From: Pelobates cultripes
Lineage: Eukaryota > Chordata > Amphibia > Anura > Pelobatidae
Direction of reading: 5' to 3'
Length of the DNA: 64,000 bases
Assembly: GCA_933207985.1 (NCBI GenBank)
Contig: OW240912.1
Coordinates: forward strand, 365,382,409 to 365,446,408
Shown: positions 21,843-32,337 of the stretch, in pieces
How positions within the stretch are numbered: position 1 is the first letter of the stretch
How the letters are laid out: the number at the start of each line of letters is the position of its first letter
Program-made: the position numbers and the translations under genes
Notes under the pieces: generated by a model
Seen by the model: the letters and a program-made list of their open reading frames with translations, nothing else
What the model was told of the DNA's origin: nothing
Databases searched by the model: none

Positions 21843-23300
21843 TACATAGAAACATAGAATGTGACGGCAGATAAGAACCATTCGGACCATCCAGTCTGCC
21901 CACTTTTCTAAATACTTTCATTAGTCCCTGGCCTTATCTTATAGTTAGGATAGCCTTATGCCTATCCCACGCATGCCTAAACTCCTTTACTGTGTTAACC
22001 TCTACCACTTCAGCTGGAAGGGTATTCCATGCATCCACTACCCTCTCTGTAAAGTAATACTTCCTGACATTATTTTTAAACATTTGTCCCTCTAATTTAA
22101 GACTATGTCCTCTTGTTGTGGTAGTTTTTCTTCTTTTAAATATAGTCTCCTCCTTTACTATTTTGATTCCCTTTATGTATTTAAATGTTTCTATCATATC
22201 CCCCCTGTCTCGTCTTTCCTCCAAGCTATACATGTTAAGATCCTTTAACCTTTCCTGGTAAGTTTTATCCCGCAATCCATGAACCTGTTTAGTAGCCCTT
22301 CTCTGAACCCTCTCTAAGGTATCAATATCCTTCTGAAGATACGGTCTCCAGTACTGCGTACAATACTCCAAGTGAGGTCTCACCAGTGTTCTGTACAATG
22401 GCATGATCACTTCCCTCTTTCTACTGCTAATACAACCAAGCATTCTGCTAGTATTTCCTGCTGCTCTATTACATTGTCTGCCTACCTTTAAGTCATCAGA
22501 AATAATCACCCCTAAATCCCTTTCATCAGATGTTGAAGTTAGGACAGTATCAAATATTCTGTACTCTGCCCTTGGGTTTTTACATCCAAGATGCATTATC
22601 TTGCACTTATCCACATTAAATGTCAGTTGCCACAACTCTGACCATTTTTCTAGTTTACCTAAATCATTTGCCATTTGGCTTATCCCTCCTGGAACATCAA
22701 CCCTGTTACATATCTTAGCATCATCAGCAAAAAGACATACATTACCATCAAGACCTTGTGCAATATCACTAATAAAAATATTAAAGAGAATGGGTCCAAG
22801 TACAGATCCATGAGGTACCCCACTGGTGACAAGCCCAAGCTTCGAATATACTCCATTGACTACAACCCTCGGTTGCCTGTCACTCAGCCACTGTCTTTCC
22901 CATTCAACAATATTGGAATCCAAACTTAAAGATTGCAGTTTATTGATAAGCCTTCTATGTGCAACAGTGTCAAAAGCCTTACTGAAATCTAGGTAAACAA
23001 TGCCTACTGCACCACCCTGATCTATAATTTTAGTTACCCAATCAAAAAATCAATAAGATTAGTTTGGCATGATCTCCCTGAAGTAAACCCATGTTGTCTC
23101 TGATATTGAAATCCATGTGTTTTTAGATGTTCATCAATCCTATCCTTTAACATGGTTTCCATCACTTTCCCCACTACTGAAGTAAGGCTTACTGACCTGT
23201 AGTTGCCCGACTCCTCCCTATTACCTTTCTTGTGAATGGGCACAACATTCGCTAACTTTCAATCTTCTGGGACTACTCCTGTTAACAATGATTGGTTAAA
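21843..23300 (-). mobile_element. CR1-like LINE, 3' half, decayed
   Basis: The minus strand encodes the reverse transcriptase from MPIHKKGNREESGNYRSVSL (23243), through a piece with YLDFSKAFDTV, to a 329-codon frame (22923-21934) with SGVPHGSVLGPILFNIF, the catalytic FADD (about residues 66-69), KIMHLGCKNP, PLYRTLVRPHLEYC and ERVQRRATK. The C-terminal part (LKLEGQMFKNNVRKYYF, WNTLPAEVVE) is also present. The 3' tail ends with repeated TTCTATGTTTCTATG, as expected for CR1-type LINEs. The frame is broken near 22923-23040, and the 5' part runs into the assembly gap. It is close to intact over its last kilobase. Confidence 0.88.
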
Positions 23301-23400
23301 NNNNNNNNNNNNNNNNNNNNNNNNNNNNNNNNNNNNNNNNNNNNNNNNNNNNNNNNNNNNNNNNNNNNNNNNNNNNNNNNNNNNNNNNNNNNNNNNNNNN
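23301..23400. other. Assembly gap (100 N)
   Basis: Exactly 100 undetermined bases, the conventional size for a gap of unknown length. The two flanks belong to different transposons (CR1-like LINE left, Tc1-like right), so the true joint cannot be judged. Confidence 1.
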
Positions 23401-24120
23401 CAGACTGGATACTTCAAATGGGATCAGGTTCTATGGTCAGATCAAACCAAAACAGAGCTTTTTGGCACCAAACACCAGAGGTGGGTTTAGCGCACTCAAA
23501 GAGGTTGCCAAATGGAAAGGTAGCTCATGCCGCTTGATTAACTATGGTGGTTGCTCTTTATAGTTTTAGGGCTGTTTTTCTGCCAGATGACCTGGTCATT
23601 TTTTTAAGGTACATTGCATCATGGACTATAAAATATAAACAGATAATTAATGAACACCTAACTGCCTTTGCCAGAAAGCTTAAAATGGGCTGTGCTTGGA
23701 GAGTGATTTAAAACATACATTAAAATCAACACAAAAATGGTTTACTGACCACAAAAACAACGCCCTGCCATGGACATCCCAGTCTCCTGAGTTGTACTAC
23801 ATAGAAAACCAATGGGGTGAACTGAAGAGGAGAGTCCACCAGTGCTGACCTCGGAATTTTAATGATCTGAAGAGAATCTTTTTGAGAAATGGTCTTGGAT
23901 CCATTGTCATGTATTCTCCAACCTCATCAGTCATTACAGGATGTATAGTATACAGCTGTTATCTTGGCAAAGGGAGGTAGCACAAAGTGTTGCCAATAAT
24001 TGTGCCACAGGCATATTTCACAAACTTGTGTTGTGTTTGCAGTTGTTTAATATCTATGACGGTAGAGTATTTTTGTGAATTATTTGAACAAATATAAACA
24101 CTAAACAATAAAGACAGCTT
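23401..24120 (+). pseudogene. Tc1/mariner transposase remnant
   Basis: The plus strand reads VLWSDQTKTELFGTKHQRWV right after the gap, then in broken frames GLFFCQMTW, IINEHLTAFARKLKMG, a degraded DNDPKHT region, YYIENQWGELKRRVHQC (with the third catalytic acid, E) and ILAKGGCTKY-like text. This is the C-terminal two thirds of a Tc1-type DD34E transposase. Several stops and indels make it inactive. The 5' half is hidden in or beyond the gap. I did not identify the right inverted terminus with confidence; similarity fades by about 24120. Confidence 0.82.
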
Positions 24121-27100
24121 TTCACAGTCTTCTTTCCCTAAAATTTCTTATCCCCTTCTCCATTCTTCGCAAATCCTGGTTTATAAATAAACCCCCTTGC
24201 ATTTTGAGCTGCATTATACTTAATTAGGTAATCTATGCAAAATGTATATAAAACTAAACAATTTCCACGTGACATATAGACTATATTTAATAAAGAATAA
24301 CACCAACACTTTTTGTGGTCTCTGATGACATGATGTGAAACATTAAAAACACGTTAGTGCCAACCCAGTGCTTCTCCCTGTCTGTTCTAGTCATGTCATT
24401 GATCTGAATAAATATATGTTGTTGTTGTTTCTTGTTTTGTTTTATTATTAATGCAGATTGAGGAGTTTCCTTGAAGTCCGGTATGTTTTGTTCTTTAATA
24501 TTTCAGGCAGTGGTGGAACCTTTTTTTAACTCTTTCCCTTATACATAAGGTACACTCCACTTCAGATGCTGTGTTAAGTAATCGATCTCTGGCTGATTTG
24601 TCAGATAAAACTATAAACAGTACAAATGTTAATATATTATCCAATTTTCCAAATATAAAACCTGTGTTTGCCCTTTTCTGAGTACTTCCAAATATTGATC
24701 GAATTATATTACATAATTCCAAAAATGGGAAATGTCATTTTCTTTGTTGCCCTTTTTAGCTTGGTCACAGAAACTTTTTCCAATATGAAGTGATTTTTTT
24801 TTTTTTTTTAAATATTGACTTAAAAATTGTAGAGTTACATTTCTATGCAATGTGTATTTATTGTCTAAGGCAATGTTGTCAACCTTTTGGCCTCTTGATG
24901 AAGCTGGACTACAACTTCCATAATTATCTGCCTTTCTGTTGTATTCAAAGCATTTTGGGAATTGTAGTCCATCAATATCATTTGTGCTGGAGTCTGTTCT
25001 AAGTAATTTAAGCAGCACATAACTTTGGTGAGGCTTTTGGAACATATACTGAGTGTTGCATTAAACTAACCAAAATTATATTTTATTGAATATTCTATCA
25101 AAATAAAAAAATTAGAGGTTATGTTGTTTTCTCAATATGTCACAATTTTGAGATTATTCGCTTTTCTGACTTCTTTTTCATGTTACATCTAATCGTGAAA
25201 CTGGAATCTTATAAGTTCAACTCAATAAGACATAGCAAAAATCAATTTTCATAAATGAGAACATGGAGTCTTTTAATAGATCTTTAAATAGTCTGCCAAA
25301 TGGCTTTCGGTCAAAAAAGAGGGGAAAAAAAGCCAAGCTCATACTATTCCAATGTGTCCTGAAATTTACTTTCTCTAAATGGAAAAACAGATCAGAACTA
25401 CAAGTACCAGAACTCAATGGGATACGGTTTGCTGGCTCACCTGTTTGTCTAAGGAACAAAACCTAACTGGCAACTATATTAAGCAACATTTTAAGCAATA
25501 ATTCCAAATAGCAAAACAAACAAAGAGATCTGCACGCATTAAAGGTGTCATGCTATTTTTTTTTTTTTATTCGGACTCATGCCCATCAAATCACACATAC
25601 TCTGCAGGTTTTTTGTTTTTTTTGTAAAATCTAAATATATATTAAAATCTATTTGTAATTGAGACTTATTTGGCACTTGCCACTGAGGTTTTCAGTTCAA
25701 GATCATATTCTATTTTTGCATTGCCAAAGCCTGTTTTACTTGGTTCTTAATGTTAAAATTATCAGCAATATGAATGTGTGCATGGATGTAGTGTACATAT
25801 GGGAGGAGTATAAGAAATGAAAGCAGGAGATGAAAGATTATTTTAGCTTGTTATATAGGATCCCGCAGGGTCATTGGTAAGTTCAAGATCTCTCTTCTCA
25901 GCTTTCATCAAAGCAAAAAAAAATAACTGGATATATTGTAATATATTGCATTAGCTCTAAAGAGACACTTAGAATTTTCTTTTATTTTTATTTTTTTTCT
26001 TCTTGCTTTACTCTTGAACATATTGTGGAATCATGCAGAGTACTTCAGGGATATGTGTTTTTCTGTTTAATGAAATCCTTTTTATGTACATGCTTAGTTT
26101 ATATGAGTCCCTTTTTCCCAATCCATCATGGAATCAAGCTAAAGAGAGCTTGTGAAAACAGTAAGAATGGGCAGAACTTTGTGCCATACACTGAGGACCT
26201 ATATCAGTGGGTTGTAAAACCTAACCCACCCATAGATTTAAATCACCAGCAAATCCCCGCTATACTAGTGATACAGTAACATCAATCATTCTTGCCTTCC
26301 TTAAAGGACCGATCCACAGGAGTATCCTATTAAAAAGTTACTTTATAAACGTTCTGATTTCTATGAGAAATCGTCACTTTTATTATAAAATAATGAAACA
26401 CCACCTGCCTGTCAATCAAACAGCCAGGCAACAAAGCCAACATGCCGGTGTTATGGAGGGGGATTTTCCCTGCTTGGGGATGCTTCATTTTAAAAACAAC
26501 TGCAGGAGGAGTGATGGCAGACCAGAGGTGGTGTTACATAAGTGTAACACCCACCTCTATAATGAGATTGCGCAATGGGAGATGAGGGTGAGAAGTGGGC
26601 ACAGGTTCAATTTAACCCTGGGCATCTCAGGACATATTCTGGGATGGTAAATTTGTCAAACAATGCTAAATTTATGAGATAGGAAGCTGTTTAATGTCTT
26701 CTCATAAATCTACAATATAGATGCTACAAGATTTACTCCCCTTAGCATCAAGGAAACAAATATTACAGCCCATTTATCTTTAAAAGATAATGACCGTACC
26801 TCTATGGAGAAATGCATGTCCGTGTGTGCCCCTCTGAATTCCCCTTTTTTCAATGTATTTTTGTAGTCCAAACCAGTTTGCTATTGGGCTGAGCACCACG
26901 CCAATCCACTATAGATGCTCCTTTGGAAGTAACCACATTAAAACATAATTTGTGGAGAGTCTCTGGAAGCAGTTTAAGCAGTAAGTGTTGCAGTTAGCAT
27001 GTTAATCTCCAATGTTAAAATTAGTGTAGGACCCACCAATATTGGGGTACTGTGACACAATAGGGCCATATGGTGTGACTGAATCCCCATATTTGTTTAC

Positions 27101-27281
27101 TAAGATAGGGTATTTTAAGAAGCCTTAAAAATGAAAACTGTATCTGTTTGTGTGTATGTGTGATATTCCCTAATCTGCATTTATCTTCAATACCGACAGA
27201 CCACAGCTTACACATAATGTTTCATATATTCATTGTGTTTGGCATCTATTATTATGTCAGTATTTTAGTTGACACATTGTA
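24121..27281. other. No gene seen
   Basis: AT-rich spacer. It includes a foldback fragment at 24868-24995, a short MITE-like start TTAAAGGACCGATCCACAGG at about 26303, and several poly(T) and poly(A) runs. Open frames of 60-110 codons occur on both strands without recognisable similarity. Confidence 0.4.
24868..24995. repeat. Foldback MITE fragment
   Basis: GGACTACAACTTCCATAAT and its inverse TTTTGGGAATTGTAGTCC face each other across about 35 bases, preceded by CAATGTTGTCAACCTTTTGG. The wording is that of a widespread amphibian foldback repeat. The right outer part is missing. A similar scrap, GTTCAACTCCCATGATGCT, lies at about 59624. Confidence 0.5.
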
Positions 27282-28240
27282 ACGAATGCTGGTATTTCAG
27301 ATACCCGTTCGTTTCCTCACGAACTGCTAGAGTCTGAGTGATTATAGCTCACAGTTCAGGTGTTGATTTGAATGTTCTCCAGAAGAAATACAGCATACAA
27401 GTAAATTCACAAAGCAAATCAGACGGATACCCAAACATCAGCCTAGACTAGATAAAGGGTACAACAGGAATGAATTTATTCATGCCAACTGGACGTTTTT
27501 TATGCAAGTTCCCATGCACGGGGTTTACAGTGACATATTCCAGGGGCATTCCCCACTGGACCTGAGAGGTGACTATAGCAAAGTAAATACACTGGCTCTC
27601 AGGTCCAGTACACTCCCACATAAAATAGGATAATTCTTCCCCTGTGTTTGGGAGATAATTGAGTCAAGGATTGTACTAAACTCAATTATCTCTAGGCACA
27701 AAAAACATACATTTCCACAAAACACCGAAAGTACCTCAAAACCCATGGAAACCCCACAAAAGTCATATGCTCTGATAGCCCCGATCTGGGGAACCAACAC
27801 ATCCAAAAATGACCCAGATCGGTTCAGGGGTTCGGGATTTCCATGGAGGTAATAATTTGACCGACTGCACACAAGATCTTATGCCTAAAACCGTTCCACA
27901 GTTTCAGAGGTAGCAGTCGGTCCATTTCAGGAAGTCTAAAAGCCAAACAAATTCATGAACTGTGCCCCTGACTCATGGGTAGCGTTTGTTCCCCTAGTTC
28001 GTGGGAACAAACATACCGAATAACAATCTCCTGGCTGGTCGGTGAAAAGAAGCAGTGGTTCGCGAAGTTGACCGGCGTTCGGGAAGTCGAGTGTACGATT
28101 CTAGTTCAAGACACTTGACAACCAAGTCCCGCTGCCTCTTTTCCTGCGACAATATGGCCACCGTTTTCTCCAGCACTTGGCATTTGACCATACGAACGGC
28201 ATCCACACAGGGAGAGCACTTAATCTGTGTTTTTTAAGCC
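27282..28240 (-). mobile_element. Candidate solo LTR of a retrovirus-like element
   Basis: On the minus strand the segment ends AGCATTCGTTACA (plus TGTAACGAATGCT at 27282) and has a polyadenylation signal AATAAA about 190 bases before that end (plus 27475-27480). Upstream is CG-containing, promoter-like sequence. The AATAAA-to-TTACA layout resembles that of the LTR ending at 51389, with a weakly similar TGTTGTAYCC word after the signal. I could not define the 5' boundary or a target duplication, so the family is unassigned. Short open frames on the minus strand (e.g. 28206-27994, 27872-27573) have no recognisable domain. Confidence 0.45.
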
Positions 28241-28306
28241 GGGGGGGTGGTCAACGTTCGGTAGTTTTTTTCTACTGAACTAGAAAAATCTGAGTTAACA
28301 AACTAA

Positions 28307-28307
<1 letters not shown>

Positions 28308-28339
<32 letters not shown>
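28308..28339. repeat. (GT)n microsatellite
   Basis: About 16 uninterrupted GT units. Confidence 0.95.
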
Positions 28340-28340
<1 letters not shown>

Positions 28341-28418
28341 TTCTCAGCATATGCAATTTCTTCATGCACTCAGCAATAGCAGATAGTGGGAATGCACTCC
28401 ATTAGCAAACTGTATAGC

Positions 28419-28618
28419 TTAAAAGGACACTCCAGACCACTACAGGGAAAAGCTTGCAAAGCCAGCAGACAAGAGAACTGCAGGTTGTGCAAAGTGTTTT
28501 TAGATATAACCACAATGATAAAATGCATAATTAAATGCATGCAAGTTTTCATTCGGGTATATCTACTAAAAGGCAATTTTCACTTGCTTTGCATTTTGGC
28601 AGTGCAGTGTCCCTTTAA
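28419..28618. mobile_element. TTAA MITE, 200 bp
   Basis: TTAA at 28419-28422 and 28615-28618 bound inverted ends AAAAGGACACTCCAGACC and GGCAGTGCAGTGTCCCTTT. The interior is AT-rich and noncoding. It belongs to the same broad group as 1620-1927, but to a shorter subfamily. Confidence 0.8.
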
Positions 28619-29868
28619 ATTCATAATTATACTGATAGATGATCTTTTGGATATTATTGTCCACACTTTTAATAGTTAAATGGGGACTACTTTAATAATA
28701 AATTCAGACAAACTACAATTTGGCCAAAACCGAATGCACAAGTCTAATTGCTACAATGCCTTCTATTTACAGCAGTTCTTGTAACTCATCAGTTAACCTC
28801 TTGTTCTTACGTTCGTATGGGAGCCCTCTAAGCCTGAAAAGAACCCAAAACGAAATTCATGAAAATGTCATGGCAAATTGGAAAATTCATATAATGGTGT
28901 ATATAGGCAATTGCACCAACATCAACTTTGCTTAAGAACATATATAAGCACAGAGCAATAACTAATTTTCAAGTCAGCAAACCTGAGGCAGGCAAATTTT
29001 TCAGTCAAGCTGCATTAAGCTGTTTCAAATGTTTTAAGAAGCTTATCATGATTTCCTTAAATTCTAGCCTCAAGACTCTGGATTCACTTCATAATGACAT
29101 TTAATGCTACCATTATGTAACTAAATCTATTCTAACTGTGCAATGGGGATATCACAAAACTGTAATTTGGTTCACTTTTTGTCTGACCCTTTGTGAGATC
29201 CTATACTAATCCTTAGACAAAAGTAATTTGTAATCCTTCTAAACACTCTTTTTTTTCTGACGGATTTTCCCACTACAAATAGATATTGACTTTTGCCTAA
29301 AAAGTGCTCTTCCGATACTTTTGACGTCTGTGTTCTGTGTAATAATTAGTCAAAGTTGCATTTGTTCCGAGTCAATTAATTTTCATGATCTGTTGCATTC
29401 TCCCCCACCAGTTTGAAAATCATATAGAGGATGGTACTTTTTACATTTGTTGCCCCCTCGACATGAAATGTTTGGCCGATTCCCAATTGACTTACAAGTA
29501 GCCATGTTAATATTAAAACCACATGTTCATTAGTGAGGCTGGCAAAAGTTCAATAACCACTGTCCACAGCTAACATTATATTCCATTATGTTCCAGACAA
29601 CGGGACAGTGTAGGACATATTTTGGGCATGAGAACAAACAACCTCCTCTAACAAAATCCAAATCTCAAACTATAAGAAATGCGATCCATTTTCTATCTAT
29701 GTATAAATATTCATGCATGCTTTCTCCCAGGTCATATTAAATAAAAATACATATTTTATGTAGAATTGAAATGAATTACTGTTATAGACCTTAGCTAATA
29801 AATGGAACATATTCTGCTTATTAAATAGCTTAATCACCTTATCCCTAGGGAGCACATTTCAAAAAATA
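28619..29868. other. No gene seen
   Basis: AT-rich spacer; no repeat or coding feature recognised. Confidence 0.45.
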
Positions 29869-30370
29869 TTAAAGGACCACTCTAGGCACCCAGACCACTT
29901 CAGCTTAATGAAGTTGTCTGGGTGCCAGGTCCTTCTAGGGTTAACCCATTTTTTCATAATTATAGCAGTTTCAGAGAAACTGCTATAATTATGAATGGGT
30001 TAAGCCTTCCCCCTAATCCTCTAGTGGCTGTCTCATTGGCAGCCACTAGAGGCGCTTGCGTGCTTCTCACTGTGAAAATCACAGTGAGAGCACGCCAGCG
30101 TCCATAGGAAAGCATTGTAAATGCTTTCCTATGAGACCGGCTGAATGCGCGCGCAGCTCTTGCCGCGCGTGCGCATTCAGCCGGCGGGGCGTAACGGAGG
30201 CGGAGAGGAGGAGGAGAGCTCTCCGCCCAGCGCTGGAAACAGGTAAGTTTAAACCCCTTTCCCCCTTCCAGAGCCGGGCGGGAGGGGGTCCCTGAGGGTG
30301 GGGGCACCCTCAGGGCACTATAGTGCCAGGAAAACGAGTATGTTTTCCTGGCACTATAGTGGTCCTTTAA
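29869..30370. mobile_element. Complete palindromic TTAA MITE, 502 bp
   Basis: TTAA at 29869-29872 and 30367-30370 enclose ends AAAGGACCACTCTAGGC and GGCACTATAGTGGTCCTTT. The interior is a chain of hairpins: CCCAGACCACTTCAGC/TGAAGTTGTCTGGG; an 18-bp perfect stem CATAATTATAGCAGTTTC with a 3-base loop (29955-29993); CTCTAGTGGCTGTC/GGCAGCCACTAGAG; and CTTTCCTATG-centred stems. The right half is GC-rich and contains CAGGTAAGT at 30239-30247, a consensus 5' splice site. The truncated copy at 2181 and the nested one at 54451 are relatives. Confidence 0.9.
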
Positions 30371-30967
30371 CTAATATTTGACTTCAATTTAGAAACCTAC
30401 AGCATTTTTTTCTGAATAGGGTTTTTTCTTTCCCCTAGTGTTATTTTGAAAAACAGTCTGAAGATTGAAAGGTATTATTATAGTATTACTAGAATAAATA
30501 TACTGTAATCTTTTTCTTTTTTGGCACAGATTGATGGATAGCAAACAAATCACATATATATTTCAGTATATCTAATGAGTTTTAATTTTATATATTTGAC
30601 CTTGATTGACATCAAGAGGACAGGTATTCTTACAAGGTAAATGTGTTCCTTACTAATTAAATATCTTGCCAAACACTGTAAACACCCTATAATTAGTTAT
30701 ATAAACAGTAGATGTTACTTACAATTCTTCACCTCGTTCCTTTGGTTTTTCTGTGTACTATTGACTGTTTATGAAACAGCCACCGATGTGTGTTATGTAC
30801 CATGCATGCATTTGACTTCACATATTTATTCTGTGTGTTTTTAATCTTGTTTTATCGTAAATAATAATACATTAATATTTATCACTGTCTATTCTCCTTC
30901 TGCTGTTTGTTGCTTTCAGTTGAGTTTCCTTGTTTCCTCCAATAAAGCACTGTTTACACGTTATCAA
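30371..30967. other. No gene seen
   Basis: AT-rich spacer between the MITE and the LINE. Confidence 0.45.
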
Positions 30968-32290
30968 TTTTAACAGCAAAAATCAGCATGGTTATCAGCA
31001 AAAATCAGCATGGTTTTATGAAGCACAGGTCATGTCAAACTAACTTCATTGCGTTCTACAAAGAAGTATAGATCAGGGTGTTGCAGTGGATGTGATCTAT
31101 TTGGATTTTGCCAAGGCAATTGATACTGTTCCACACAACAGATTAGTGTTCAAACTCAAAGAAATTGGTCTAGATGAAAATTCTTGTTCTTGGGTAGAAC
31201 ATTGGCTTAAAAACAGAGTACAAAGAGTTGTCATTAATGGTAAATTTACAAGCTGGACAGAGGTGACAAGTGGTGTCCCTCGGGGTTCTGTTCTGGGACC
31301 CCTTCTATTTAACATGTTTATAAATGATCTTGAAAAAATAATTGAAAGTCATGTTTCAGTATTTGCAGATGACACAAAACTCTGTAAAGTAATACAATGT
31401 GAGCAAGATATTAAGAGGGATTTAGATAGACTGGGGGATTGGTCACTCAAATGGCAGATGAAATTTAATGTAAAAAAATGCAAAGTTATGCACTTCGGTG
31501 CAAAGAATGCACAAGCAACTAATACCCTTAATGGAAGCACATTAGCGATAACCACACACATAAGGGACTTGGGAATTGTTATAGACAACAAACTATGCAA
31601 CAATGTATAAGGCCTGTAAGGTATTGTAATGCATGAAAAAGGTCATTAATTCTCTGGATGAGAATATAATTTTGCCTCTTTATAAATCACTGGTAAGACC
31701 ACATCTTGAATTTGCTGTGCAATTTTGGTCACCTGTTCTAAAGAAGGATATTATGGCACTAGAAAAAAGTGCAGAGATGGGCTACAAAATTAATAAAAGG
31801 AATGGAACATATCAGCTATGAAGAAAGGTTAACAAATTTAAACCTCTTTAGTTTAGAAAAATGTCTCCTCAGATAGAACCGGTGAAACACATCTCAGATT
31901 TTGGACTTTGGACTATTCACTACAAGGATGTTTTTACAGTGTATGTTTATTATTTTTTATATCAAATATTCTGGGCCAGTACAAACATTTTGTGGAAATC
32001 CATTCACAAACTATACTTTACATAGGACACAAGGTCATGCGTTTAGACTGGAAGAAAGAAGATTTTGTCTAAGGCAAAGAAGAGTTTTTTAATGTAAGAA
32101 CAATAAGGATGTGGAATTCTTGCCTGAAGAAGTGGTCTTATCAGAGTCCATACAAATGTTCAAACTGCAACTAGATGCATACTTGCAAAAACAGAAAACA
32201 GGAAACTGTCTCAAATTATTTTCCTCAAACAACCAATGATTAGACCTGAAGGACCAGCAGAGTCCACCGGTATCATACATATAGAGTTAA
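30968..32290 (+). mobile_element. CR1/L2-group LINE, 5'-truncated and rearranged
   Basis: Reverse-transcriptase text begins at about 31003 (QHGFMKHRSCQTN) and runs in a mostly open frame (31086-31610): [39 protein letters not shown], the catalytic FADD, and KCKVMHFGAKNAQ. After frame breaks, PLYKSLVRPHLEFAVQFW (31675) and HRTQGHAFRLEERRF (32022) follow, then a 3' region to about 32290. A 22-base piece (ATCAGCAAAAATCAGCATGG and two more) is duplicated at its 5' edge near 30980. A foreign segment interrupts it at 31872-31966. Confidence 0.85.
31872..31966 (+). repeat. Penelope-type tail segment inside the LINE
   Basis: AGATAGAACCGGTGAAACAC through TTTTTTATATCAAATA is almost identical to 34542-34643, downstream of the Penelope-like frame. 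Here it replaces about 25 bases of LINE coding sequence between EKCLL and the LGQY-type text that resumes at ATTCTGGGCCAGTACA. An insertion, or a template switch during reverse transcription, would explain it. Confidence 0.8.
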
Positions 32291-32337
32291 AAGAGAGTTC
32301 AACCTTCTTCCCATGATGCTGCATCTCAGATGAAATG

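Noticed and set aside
22403..22813. 136-codon open frame on the plus strand
   Set aside because: It is the antisense shadow of the CR1-like reverse transcriptase on the minus strand. Similar shadows occur opposite the other LINE frames (for example 18423-18767 and 38053-37484).
30056..30307. GC-rich open frames suggesting a CpG-island promoter gene
   Set aside because: They lie wholly inside a TTAA-bounded MITE that has relatives at 2181 and 54451.
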